NCBI GenBank assembly: GCA_036010905.1
Contig: DASCMH010000019.1
Span: 1-64,000 of the forward strand
Direction: 5' to 3'
Source of the DNA: SMWD01 sp002729875
Lineage (GTDB): Bacteria; Pseudomonadota; Gammaproteobacteria; Steroidobacterales; GCA-2729495
Length of the DNA: 64,000 nucleotides
The notes beneath the pieces were generated by a model. It was not told the origin of the DNA. It worked only from the letters and a program-made list of their open reading frames with translations, and searched no databases. Each line of letters begins with the position of its first letter. Within the stretch, counting starts at the first letter, position 1. The translations under genes and the position numbers were made by a program. This document shows positions 15,903 through 24,637 of this stretch, in pieces.

Positions 15903-15930
15903 ACGATACTTTTATAACACTATTTATCAA
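15903..15930 (-). promoter_or_regulatory. Possible sigma-70 promoter of the amine/arylpyruvate operon
   Basis: On the minus strand TTGATA (-35-like) is followed after 16 bases by TATCGT (-10-like), ending 33 bases before the regulator ATG, in an AT-rich gap. The -10 match is only moderate. A TGCA sits just upstream (near 15945), the core word of BzdR operators, but a single TGCA is weak evidence. Confidence 0.35.
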
Positions 15931-16142
15931 ATTAGCACATTATTATGCATGTTGTCCGACAAACGGTCATGGAATTCTCTTGTAATTACCCGGCAGTTCC
16001 GCAAGCGCTCAAAGCTCCGATGCAATATTTCCGCGCGATGCTCGTGAGCATAAATTCAACGGCCACCTGGCCCGCAGGACATCAGGCGCAAAAGCCCCTG
16101 CGGGTTCCCGACCAAAGTATTAGCGCACTGATTCAGGAACCG

Positions 16143-16337
16143 CTACGAGGCCAATCCCAGCTGGATATACCAGGATATAAACAGAATTAATGCAAGCGGT
16201 ATCATAATCATCACCGCAACAGCCCAATTTGGAATCGACTTTGCATCTTTCCCGGCATTTCGCTCCTTGGTCGCAAATACAAAAAACACATAGCAAATTA
16301 CTATGAGTGCGAGAAACTCAATGACAAGAATAAACAT
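16143..16337 (-). CDS. Small two-helix membrane protein
   Basis: Started at the ATG at 16337 (MFILVIEFLALIVICYVFFV) this gives 64 residues. Two hydrophobic helices flank a charged loop (FATKERNAGKDAKSIPNW). A slightly longer in-frame reading (to 16367) adds MYVRYSKVRL but lacks a better ribosome site. It resembles short conserved membrane proteins of unknown function. It lies alone between the divergent regulator operon and the methyltransferase, so context gives no role. Confidence 0.55.
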   Translation of the reverse strand: MFILVIEFLALIVICYVFFVFATKERNAGKDAKSIPNWAVAVMIMIPLALILFISWYIQLGLAS

Positions 16338-16479
16338 CAACCTTACCTTTGAATATCTTACATACAATGCCGTGTAGTGTAATTCGGATCGAGCAGCATA
16401 ATGCTGCCGTTACTGCTAAATTTGCAAAAGTACTGACTCCCGGATCGTTGAGCCTCACCATCTGAGCGTTCCCCAACCC

Positions 16480-17007
16480 ATGCGGAACCACAACCATCAA
16501 GATATCTCAACCTGGGTCCGGCATCATGCCGGGCGCCTGGCGCCATCATCCGACCTGCTTGATCTGGCGTGCGGCAAAGGCCGACATAGCCGTTATTTGG
16601 CCAATCTCGGACACCGGGTCACAGCAATCGATCTTAATCTGTCCGGAATCCTCGACCTCACCACGAACGACAAAGTTGAACTTATCGAGCACGACCTGGA
16701 GAACTCGCCATGGCCATTTGCAGGCCGTTATTTCGACGCTATTATTGTCACAGATTACCTGTATCGTCCGCTATTTCCCGATCTTCTCGCAGCTTTGTCC
16801 GCTGGCGGCACGCTGATCTATGACACTTTCGCGGTCGGCAACGAGCACCTGGGTCGACCAAAAAATCCGGCCTTCCTGCTGAACCCCGGCGAACTGCTCA
16901 AAGCCTTTGCGACGGATCTGCATGTCGCAGCATATGACCATGGACGTATCGATACGCCACGACCGGCGATTCGCCAACGCCTGTGCGCAATTCGGACCGA
17001 TCCATAA
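16480..17007 (+). CDS. SAM-dependent methyltransferase, TehB/UbiE-like
   Basis: This 175-residue protein is a compact class I methyltransferase. Motif I reads LLDLACGKGRHSRYLANLG (about residues 25-43), the acidic residue after beta 2 is in VTAIDLNLSG, and motif IV-like DAIIVTDYLYRPLF and the PxLAAxxxGG segment follow. It is shorter than TehB (about 197) but complete. Substrate unknown. It stands alone ahead of nadA with a 188-base gap that contains no recognisable gene. Confidence 0.75.
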   Translation: MRNHNHQDISTWVRHHAGRLAPSSDLLDLACGKGRHSRYLANLGHRVTAIDLNLSGILDLTTNDKVELIEHDLENSPWPFAGRYFDAIIVTDYLYRPLFPDLLAALSAGGTLIYDTFAVGNEHLGRPKNPAFLLNPGELLKAFATDLHVAAYDHGRIDTPRPAIRQRLCAIRTDP

Positions 17008-17195
17008 CGCCCGCACCTTGAGGAAAAGTCTTGCCGGTATGAGTAACTCCAGGCCAGCGGTAACCGCTCAGTGGTCAAAAATCTGAAGACCTGGGAACGA
17101 TTGCTAACAACAATACCTGCATACCGTGTCTATTCCGTGCCCGGATATTTATACTTACGGAAATTAACAGCGAACCGACCTGACGGTCATTTATT

Positions 17196-18212
17196 ATGCA
17201 AGAACAAATGACGAACAATCATACAACGCTCGAATTTACGCCTGAGGTCGAACAACTGACCCAGCCGATTTATGATCGAATCAAACATGTCATGCCGGAT
17301 GTTGAGTGGCCGATCCACGCCCCGGTGATTGCGGCGATTAACGAGTTGAAGAAAACTCGTAATGCAATAATCATGGCTCATAACTACCAGACTCCTGAAG
17401 TTTTCTACGGGGTTGGTGATATCACCGGCGATTCACTTGCACTCGCACAGCAAGGAGCCAAGGTTGATGCCGACGTCATCGTTATGTGTGGCGTCAAATT
17501 CATGGCCGAAACCGCCAAAATCCTAAGCCCTGAGAAGACTGTTTTACTCCCGGATCTGTCGGCAGGCTGCTCTTTGGCAGAGTCCGTCAGTGGCGCAGAT
17601 ATTCGCAAGCTCAAAGAACAGTATCCCGGGGTTCCGGTGGTCACCTATGTCAACGCTTATGCTGATGTCCGCGCAGAAGCGGACATTTGTTGCACATCCG
17701 GTAATGCAGTGAAGATAGTCGAGTCACTGAATACCGAGCGGGTTATTTTCGTGCCGGATGGCTACCTTGGGCGTTATGTGGCACAGCAGACGGACGTTGA
17801 AGTCATTCTCTGGGAAGGCACCTGCGAAGTACATGAACGTTTTACCGCTGATGAATTATGCGGTTACCGCAAAACTTTCCCGGGCATACATATCGTGGCA
17901 CATCCTGAATGTCCGCCCGATGTTCTCTCAGAAGCTGATTTCGTCGGTTCCACCGCCGGCATGATAGACCACATCGGTACGAAACGGCCCAAACAGGTCG
18001 TCATGGTTACGGAATGCTCAATGAGCGACAACGTTGCTATCGAGTATCCGGATGTTGATTTCATCCGCCCATGTAACCTCTGTCCGCATATGAAATACAT
18101 CACCCTACCCAAAATTCTCATTGCATTACAAACACTGGCACCACAGATTGAGGTTGATGAAGATACCGCTGAGCGGGCACGCCGATCACTGGAAAGAATG
18201 CTGGCGGTCTAG
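17196..18212 (+). CDS. nadA: Quinolinate synthase A
   Basis: This 338-residue protein is the [4Fe-4S] enzyme that condenses iminoaspartate with dihydroxyacetone phosphate to quinolinate, in NAD synthesis. The three Cys ligands are visible: C98 in MCGVKFMAETAKI, the Cys in WEGTCEVHERF, and the C-terminal CNLCPHMKY (C293/C296). The segment MAHNYQTPEV and SGNAVKIV near 168 bind substrate. The ATG at 17196 is used; an internal ATG six codons on (MTNNHT) is an alternative. nadB follows 70 bases later on the same strand and supplies its unstable substrate. Confidence 0.96.
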   Translation: MQEQMTNNHTTLEFTPEVEQLTQPIYDRIKHVMPDVEWPIHAPVIAAINELKKTRNAIIMAHNYQTPEVFYGVGDITGDSLALAQQGAKVDADVIVMCGVKFMAETAKILSPEKTVLLPDLSAGCSLAESVSGADIRKLKEQYPGVPVVTYVNAYADVRAEADICCTSGNAVKIVESLNTERVIFVPDGYLGRYVAQQTDVEVILWEGTCEVHERFTADELCGYRKTFPGIHIVAHPECPPDVLSEADFVGSTAGMIDHIGTKRPKQVVMVTECSMSDNVAIEYPDVDFIRPCNLCPHMKYITLPKILIALQTLAPQIEVDEDTAERARRSLERMLAV

Positions 18213-18285
18213 CTGCAATTTCACCAGCACAACCTCCTCGATATACTACAATCACTGATTCCATAGGCAATCGCCTGACTTTGTG

Positions 18286-19899
18286 ATGTCGAAACCGAAC
18301 TGTGAAGTACTCATTATCGGTGCCGGTCTGGCCGGCATGTCGCTTGCATTGCGTTTGGCAATCACGGGGCGCAAGGTCACGATGGTCGCCAAGGGGCCTC
18401 TTACAGAGAGTTCAAGTCATTTTGCGCAGGGTGGAATTGCTGCCGCAATTGGCCCAAGCGACACAATTGCTGCCCACGCAGAAGACACGATCGAGGCCGG
18501 TGCCGGACTGTGCAACCGGGAAACTGTCGAATACGTTGTCGAGCGCGGACCGGAATGTATTCAGTGGCTCGTGGATCACGACGTTGCATTCACACATTCA
18601 GAAGAAGGCGGCGACACAGCCTTGCATCTGACTCGCGAGGGTGGCCACAGCAAACGCAGAGTTGTGCATGCCGCCGACGCTACGGGCAATGCAATCATGA
18701 CCGCTTTGCAGAAGCAGGTCACGAGTCACCCGAATATTGAAGTATTGACCAACAAAATCATCATCGACCTGATCACAACCGAAAAAATCACCCCAACCGG
18801 GCACAATCGCTGCGTCGGTGCCTACGCGCTTGATCGCCAGACAAACCAGGTTGTAACGCTTGCCGCCAATGCAGTGGTACTTGCGACCGGTGGCGCATCA
18901 AAGGTATACCTGTATACCAGTAACATGGACACGGCCACCGGCGACGGCATCGCGATGGCCTGGCGCGCCGGCTGCCAGGTTGCGAATCTCGAGTTCGTTC
19001 AGTTTCACCCAACCTGCCTGTACCACCCGCAGGCCAAATCGGTCCTGATCTCCGAAGCGGTTCGCGGCGAAGGCGGTCACCTGTTGTTACCAGACGGCAC
19101 ACGCTTCATGCCGACCCACGACAAACGCGGCGAACTTGCACCGCGCGATGTGGTTGCCAGGGCAATCGATTACGAGATGAAACGTGGCGGTTTAGACCAT
19201 GTGTTCCTGGACATCAGCCACAAGCCGACTGAAGAAATTCTGCAATTATTCCCAAACATTGCACGCAGCTGCAGCAAGTTCGGCGTCGATATAACCTGCG
19301 ACCCGATTCCGGTCGTACCGGCCGCACACTACACATGCGGTGGCGTTGTAACCGACAAAACAGCATCGACAGATGTTCCCGGTCTATACGCCATCGGCGA
19401 ATGCACCTGTACCGGCCTGCACGGCGCCAACCGACTGGCCAGCAACTCACTACTCGAGTGCACTGTATTTGCCGCTGCCGCACACGATCAAATCCTTACC
19501 GATCTTGACGTTGCACAGTTTGCACCAATCAGCCTCCCCGACTGGGATGAAAGCAGGGTTACGGATCCGGACGAGCAAATTGTCGTCTCACATAACTGGC
19601 ACGAACTGCGTCGTTTCATGTGGGATTATGTCGGTATCGTCAGGACCAACAAACGACTGCAACGCGCCCTGCACCGCGTCGAATTACTGCAGAGTGAAAT
19701 CACTGAATACTATGGCAACTTCAAGGTCACCAACGACCTGATCGAATTGCGCAACCTCACCCTGATCGCCGAACTCACCATCCGCAGCGCGCTGATGCGC
19801 GGGGAAAGCCGAGGTTTGCACTACAACCTGGATTATCCCAATGCTTTCCCGGACGACGAGACCATGGACACCGTGCTGAATCCTGAGCTGTTTGAATAA
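18286..19899 (+). CDS. nadB: L-aspartate oxidase
   Basis: This 537-residue FAD enzyme has the dinucleotide motif IIGAGLAGMSLALRLA at the start. The substrate-site blocks SSHFAQGGIAAAIGPSD and FVQFHPTCLY follow, as does the flavin-contacting GLYAIGECTCTGLHGANRLA, with the C-terminal helical domain from about 430. It oxidises L-aspartate to iminoaspartate for NadA. The ATG at 18286 is preferred over the in-frame GTG one codon earlier. It converges with the hydroxyacid dehydrogenase gene; the 388-base gap between them holds the palindromic elements described separately. Confidence 0.96.
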   Translation: MSKPNCEVLIIGAGLAGMSLALRLAITGRKVTMVAKGPLTESSSHFAQGGIAAAIGPSDTIAAHAEDTIEAGAGLCNRETVEYVVERGPECIQWLVDHDVAFTHSEEGGDTALHLTREGGHSKRRVVHAADATGNAIMTALQKQVTSHPNIEVLTNKIIIDLITTEKITPTGHNRCVGAYALDRQTNQVVTLAANAVVLATGGASKVYLYTSNMDTATGDGIAMAWRAGCQVANLEFVQFHPTCLYHPQAKSVLISEAVRGEGGHLLLPDGTRFMPTHDKRGELAPRDVVARAIDYEMKRGGLDHVFLDISHKPTEEILQLFPNIARSCSKFGVDITCDPIPVVPAAHYTCGGVVTDKTASTDVPGLYAIGECTCTGLHGANRLASNSLLECTVFAAAAHDQILTDLDVAQFAPISLPDWDESRVTDPDEQIVVSHNWHELRRFMWDYVGIVRTNKRLQRALHRVELLQSEITEYYGNFKVTNDLIELRNLTLIAELTIRSALMRGESRGLHYNLDYPNAFPDDETMDTVLNPELFE

Positions 19900-19978
19900 T
19901 TCATAAAAGCACGTGCCAATCAAACTTAAGAAGAAGTGGTTTTAGTCGCGGTTCTATGTTGTAGCGATTTCCCTGGGC

Positions 19979-20060
19979 GGTATTTTGTGTCCGTATACCC
20001 TTCCAAAACCTTTAAGTCGCTTTAGCGGCGTTTTGGAAGGGTATACGGACAAAAAATACC
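19979..20060. repeat. Palindromic element, copy 1
   Basis: A perfect 21-bp stem (19989-20009 with 20030-20050) extends outward with one mismatch to 19979 and 20060, about 31 pairs in all. The 20-base apex (20010-20029) is CTTTAAGTCGCTTTAGCGGC, which itself can form a small stem GTCGC/GCGGC around TTTA. It lies about 80 bases behind the nadB stop. As RNA it would be a very stable hairpin and could end or protect transcripts from both sides. Confidence 0.9.
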
Positions 20061-20157
20061 TTGGACAGCGGGGTACGATGCGGGAAATATCTGATCAGGG
20101 TAGTCGATTGGGTGGTACGTGCTCTTGGCCTCCGTCATCGTTCCACGAAGGTGTTGA

Positions 20158-20239
20158 GGTATTTTTCCGTCGGTTATCCTTCCGAAACCTTAAAGTCGCT
20201 TTAGCGGCGTTTCGGAAGGATAACCGACGGAAAAATACC
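20158..20239. repeat. Palindromic element, copy 2
   Basis: A perfect 31-bp stem (20158-20188 with 20209-20239) closes a 20-base apex CTTAAAGTCGCTTTAGCGGC, which differs from copy 1 by one base. The arms differ from copy 1 at several positions, but each change is matched in the partner arm. It lies about 50 bases behind the stop of the hydroxyacid dehydrogenase gene, which runs the other way. Confidence 0.9.
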
Positions 20240-20287
20240 GCCCAGGGAAAGACTAAAAACCAACAAAATCAGCGCGCAAGCAACCCT

Positions 20288-21454
20288 CTAATCACCCCTC
20301 TGCAAATACTCCCCCCCAATATCAGCAACCCTTGTCACCCCGGCAAACTTCATAATCCGCACCAACTCGGCACGCAATAATGACAAGACCCGACTAACGC
20401 CCTTCTCACCAAATGCCCCCAACCCCCAAACCTGCGGACGCCCGATGCAAACAGCCCTGGCACCCAACCCAAGCGCCTTAAAAATATCCGTACCACGCCG
20501 AAAGCCCCCGTCTATCAACACCTCAATCTCATTGTCAACACCGTCAATAACCTCAGTCAGACAATCAAGGGTCGCGCGATTGCTTTCCTCCTGCCGTCCG
20601 CCATGATTCGACACAATAATGCCGTCAACACCATACCTGCGGCACAAGCGAGCATCTTCCCGGGTCACAATGCCTTTCAGTACAATCTTCATACTCGTAT
20701 TGGCGCGCAACCAGTCAACAATCTCCCAGGTCATGGACGGATCACCGATATTTTTCTTCCCTGCGTAGTTATCAAAGTTACCCATACTCAAACGCGGCCC
20801 CTTACCGTTACCAGCGGTACGAAACCAGCGCTCTGCTTCCCGGTTGCCAATCGTCGGCGCATCGATCGTCAACACCAGCGTCCGGCATCCGGCCTGTTCC
20901 GCGTTATCCAGCAAAGCCTTCATAAACGGTCGGTGCTTACTCGCATAAAGCTGGAACCACAGCGGTCCCGTTGCCTGGGCAGCAATGTCTTCAATAGAAA
21001 AGCTCGACGCTGTGGAACAGATCATCAGGTGTCGGCCTGCACCTCGCGCCGTGCCAATTTCACCTGTCTCATGGATTAACTGCTGGCTGCCGATCGGCGC
21101 CAGGATGATAGGCGAATGCAACGACTCACCCAGCACCTCAACGGACTGGTCTACCTGACTGATATCAATGAGACGCCTGACGCGAATCTGCCAGTCATCA
21201 AAAACCTGCCGATTTGCAGTCATTGTCTTGCCGTCATCGGCGCCGTTTACAATGAAGTGCCAGGCGCGCATATCCAGTTTTTTCCGTGCCGCTGCCTTCA
21301 TCTGGAAGACATCAAGCGTACGGTTCACCGCATCCGGAACCGCGAGTTCAGGGCGAGCCATTCCGACCGCCGGCCATAATGAAGCAAGCGAGGCACCCGA
21401 TGTAATCAATGGCGATTGCAGCATGAATCGCAGCAACTGACGCCGGGAATCCAT
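20288..21454 (-). CDS. FMN-dependent 2-hydroxyacid dehydrogenase/oxidase with Tat-like leader
   Basis: This protein belongs to the lactate/glycolate oxidase (LldD) family. The core shows SPIILAPIGSQQLIHETGEI, the substrate/flavin block MTWEIVDWLRANTSMKIVLK, and the active-site His in SNHGGRQEE with DGGFRRGTDIFKALGLGA behind it. The start at 21454 gives 388 residues and puts DSRRQLLRFML at the very N-terminus, a twin-arginine-like leader followed by a hydrophobic stretch. Longer in-frame starts (21493, or a TTG at 21565) exist. An exported, cofactor-loaded enzyme is inferred. Usual LldD is cytoplasmic or peripheral. lutABC for L-lactate lies 5 kb away. Confidence 0.82.
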   Translation of the reverse strand: MDSRRQLLRFMLQSPLITSGASLASLWPAVGMARPELAVPDAVNRTLDVFQMKAAARKKLDMRAWHFIVNGADDGKTMTANRQVFDDWQIRVRRLIDISQVDQSVEVLGESLHSPIILAPIGSQQLIHETGEIGTARGAGRHLMICSTASSFSIEDIAAQATGPLWFQLYASKHRPFMKALLDNAEQAGCRTLVLTIDAPTIGNREAERWFRTAGNGKGPRLSMGNFDNYAGKKNIGDPSMTWEIVDWLRANTSMKIVLKGIVTREDARLCRRYGVDGIIVSNHGGRQEESNRATLDCLTEVIDGVDNEIEVLIDGGFRRGTDIFKALGLGARAVCIGRPQVWGLGAFGEKGVSRVLSLLRAELVRIMKFAGVTRVADIGGEYLQRGD

Positions 21455-21795
21455 ACGCGCCCCGGTTGTTACAGGCTTCAGCTTATTGCCCATGCACAAA
21501 TCCCTTGCCATCAAACCACCCGCCCAGCATATTTTGCCGACCCGGCCCGCCGTGCAACCAGGCAATAATCATGCATGGAAGGTTCTGTTTGCCACATAAA
21601 ATAACAAGTAAATTCATATATATACTAATATTTACTTATGCATCTTGTTCACTGAGACCAACGGGTTAGGCTATACTTCGACAAGCAAAGTGTAAGCGCC
21701 TGTTCTCAGGCTACAACCTCGCCACGATCCTGTCGAGCCAAACCATCAGGCTAAACGGAAATAGCGAATAATTATAATTACGGAGTCAGCGCTCA

Positions 21796-24489
21796 ATGGC
21801 GTCAAGGCGTAACGAAATAGAAGCTCAGGACATCGAACTACAGGAATGGCTGGAATCGATGGATTCGTTGCTGCGGGCAGAAGGCCCGGAGCGGGCCAAA
21901 ATTATTTTTAAAGCGGTCAGGGATTTCCTTGCAGATGAAAATGTCATCATTCGCGATGCCACCCTGAATACGCCGTATCGCAACTCCATACCACTGGACC
22001 AGCAACCTGCTTACCCGGGTGATATTGCAATCGAACAGCGTATCGAAAATATTCTGCGCTGGAATGCCATGGCAATGGTTCTGCGCGGCTATGACAGCGG
22101 CACCGGGGTCGGTGGACATATCGGCACTTATGCATCCTCGGCCACCATGATGGAAGTCGGGCTAAACCACTTCTTTCGCAACAAAAGCGACGACTATGGC
22201 GGCGACCTGGTCGGTATCCAGGCGCACTCGGCACCGGGTGTTTATGCCCGTGCCTTTCTTGAGGGCCGACTGTCTTTGCAACAACTCCATAATTTTCGCC
22301 GCGAGTTACAAACCGGTGGTGGTCTGCCGTCCTACCCTCACCCCCGCAACCTGCCGGGGTTCTGGCAAATGCCATCGGCATCGATGGGACTGTCGACCCC
22401 GACTGCAATCTACCAGGCGCGCTTCGCAAAATACCTCGAACGCCGCGGCCTGAAGCCGAACAACGGCGGCAAGATCTGGCTATTCATCGGTGATGGCGAG
22501 TCTGACGAACCGGAAGTACTCGGTACAATCAACATTGCGGCGCGCGAGAAACTCGATAACCTCATTATGGTCGTCAACTGCAATCTGCAGCGACTTGATG
22601 GCCCGGTTCGCGGCAATGGGAAAATCATTCAGGAACTCGAACGCAGCTTCCGCGGCGCCGGCTGGAATGTGCTGAAAGTCATCTGGAGCGGCGAATGGGA
22701 CAAGCTGTTCGCCATCGACTATGACGGTGAACTACAGGACCGCATGGAACAGGCAGTCGACGGTGATTACCAGATGTACTCGGTTTCCAGCGGGGAGGAA
22801 GTACGCACGCACTGGGTCGGTGACAACCAGAACCTTGCCAATATCATGCGCATACTATCGGACGAGGAAATCCGCTGTATCCGGCGTGGCGGGCATGACC
22901 ATAAGAAAATCTACGCCACCTTCGAGCAAGCCACACGCACCCAGGACGGTCCGACCGTCATCCTGATCAAGACGATCAAGGGCTACGGCATGCAAGGCTA
23001 CGAAGGCTCCAATGCCGTACATCAGAAAAAAAATCTAAGCGCCAACGAACGGGTCGATACTGCCCGCAGGCTTGGTATCCCGATCAGCGATGATGCCGCA
23101 AAGCGAGCTGAATTCTACCTGCCACCGACCGACAGCGAAGAACTGGCCTACCTGAATGCACACCGCGCCGCTCTGGGCGGACCATGGCCCAATCGCAGTA
23201 TCGATTGCGCAACCCTGAAAGCACCGGACCTTGACCTGTTCAAGGACCAGGTCTCGGGCTCCGGGGAACGCGAGCAGTCGACCACGATGGCATTTGTGCG
23301 CATGCTGGCCAAACTCCTCGACCATCCGGAACTCGGCCGCTACATCGTACCGATCGTCCCGGATGAAGCACGCACATTCGGCATGGAGGCATTGTTCCGT
23401 AAGGTCGGCATCTATTCCGCCGAAGAACAGAAGTACCGACCGGTCGACAGCACAACGCTAATGCCATACCGCGAGGTTCAGGACGGACAGATACTGCAGG
23501 AAGGCATTTGTGAAGCCGGCGCAATGGCATCATTTCTGGCCGCCGGAACAGCCTACGCCATACACGGTATTCCAACCATTCCGTTCTATGTCTTCTACTC
23601 TATTTTTGGCTTCCAGCGTGTCGGCGACATGATCTGGAGTTGCGGCGACATGCTGTCGCGCGGCTTCCTGCTTGGCGGCACGTCCGGTCGCACGACACTG
23701 AACGGAGAAGGTCTGCAGCATGAAGACGGTCAGTCTCAGATTACCGCCAATACGGTACCGAATTTGCTGAGTTACGACCCGGCATTCGCTTATGAACTGG
23801 CCGTCATTATTCGTGATGGCATTCGGCGCATGTACGACCTGCAGGAAGAAATTTTTTACTACATTACGATTCACAATGAAAACTATGTTATGCCGCCCAT
23901 GCCGGACAATAGCGAAGATGGCATTGTCAAAGGCATGTACTGTTTTGCCCGCTCGACAAACCAGGTCCAGGCCGGACGCAAAGCACATCTTTTCGGTAGT
24001 GGCGCAATCATGACGGAAATCCTGAAGGCCAGGGATCTGCTCGAAACTTACGGTATCTCAACAGATATATGGAGCGTGACGAGTTACAACGAACTCAGCC
24101 GTGAAGGACTTGCCACCGAGCGTGTCAATCTGCTGCAAACCGGCAATGAAACCAATCAACCCTATGTCAGCAAGTTACTCAACGAAGAACAAGGTGTCTT
24201 TATAGCAGCATCTGATTATCAAAAATCCTTACCACTTAGTATCGCCCGCTGGATACCCGGACCTTACGTCGTGCTCGGCACAGACGGCTTTGGTCTGAGT
24301 GAATCACGTCCCGACCTGCGCACTCACTTTGAAGTCAGTGCCGAATACATCGCCTACGCTGCACTTGCCGCCCTTGCCGAACAAAACGCAATCCCGGCTG
24401 CCGAACTTGAAGCTGCTGCGGCGTTTTTAAAAATAGATCAGACCAAGCCCAATGCAGCAACATCAGGACCTCCGGACTATAGCCTGTAG
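21796..24489 (+). CDS. aceE: Pyruvate dehydrogenase E1 component, homodimeric type
   Basis: This 897-residue protein has the length and layout of E. coli AceE. The N-terminal ThDP domain has GGHIGTYASSATMMEVGLNH and the ThDP motif GDGESDEPEVLG running to NCNLQRLDGPVRGN. The middle domain includes IPFYVFYSIFGFQRVGDM, and the C-terminal domain has TDGFGLSESRPDLR. It decarboxylates pyruvate and acetylates the lipoyl groups of E2. Unusually, no aceF or lpd follows: the next gene is a broken methyltransferase. It must pair with an E2 encoded elsewhere. GGAG lies 11 bases before the ATG. Confidence 0.96.
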   Translation: MASRRNEIEAQDIELQEWLESMDSLLRAEGPERAKIIFKAVRDFLADENVIIRDATLNTPYRNSIPLDQQPAYPGDIAIEQRIENILRWNAMAMVLRGYDSGTGVGGHIGTYASSATMMEVGLNHFFRNKSDDYGGDLVGIQAHSAPGVYARAFLEGRLSLQQLHNFRRELQTGGGLPSYPHPRNLPGFWQMPSASMGLSTPTAIYQARFAKYLERRGLKPNNGGKIWLFIGDGESDEPEVLGTINIAAREKLDNLIMVVNCNLQRLDGPVRGNGKIIQELERSFRGAGWNVLKVIWSGEWDKLFAIDYDGELQDRMEQAVDGDYQMYSVSSGEEVRTHWVGDNQNLANIMRILSDEEIRCIRRGGHDHKKIYATFEQATRTQDGPTVILIKTIKGYGMQGYEGSNAVHQKKNLSANERVDTARRLGIPISDDAAKRAEFYLPPTDSEELAYLNAHRAALGGPWPNRSIDCATLKAPDLDLFKDQVSGSGEREQSTTMAFVRMLAKLLDHPELGRYIVPIVPDEARTFGMEALFRKVGIYSAEEQKYRPVDSTTLMPYREVQDGQILQEGICEAGAMASFLAAGTAYAIHGIPTIPFYVFYSIFGFQRVGDMIWSCGDMLSRGFLLGGTSGRTTLNGEGLQHEDGQSQITANTVPNLLSYDPAFAYELAVIIRDGIRRMYDLQEEIFYYITIHNENYVMPPMPDNSEDGIVKGMYCFARSTNQVQAGRKAHLFGSGAIMTEILKARDLLETYGISTDIWSVTSYNELSREGLATERVNLLQTGNETNQPYVSKLLNEEQGVFIAASDYQKSLPLSIARWIPGPYVVLGTDGFGLSESRPDLRTHFEVSAEYIAYAALAALAEQNAIPAAELEAAAAFLKIDQTKPNAATSGPPDYSL

Positions 24490-24637
24490 CAGGACAAACC
24501 CTGCTAACAAGCATTCAGATCCTCACATTAGTCGACCTTCAATAGCAGCAGCTAAAGGCCCCAGCAGACATCTTGCTAATCGAGTGCATAACTGAAAAAA
24601 CACCCATTTACAAATTGACTATGCGGATATTTTCTTC

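Larger units (their letters stand above)
19968..20250. repeat. Composite element: two large hairpins bounded by 19-bp inverted repeats
   Basis: The ends TTTCCCTGGGCGGTATTTT (19968-19986) and its exact reverse complement (20232-20250) enclose 283 bases. Inside are hairpin 1 (19979-20060), a spacer of about 97 bases with no open frame of note, and hairpin 2 (20158-20239). The word GGTATTTT or its complement occurs at all four hairpin edges. The structure resembles a non-autonomous palindromic mobile element, but no transposase is nearby and no target duplication was found. Confidence 0.7.

Noticed and set aside
19979..20239. CRISPR array or integron attC sites
   Set aside because: Only two copies are close together, they are large palindromes without regular spacers, and no cas or integrase gene is near.
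24490..24520. Intrinsic terminator behind aceE
   Set aside because: A 6-bp stem AGCAGG/CCTGCT exists but no T run follows.
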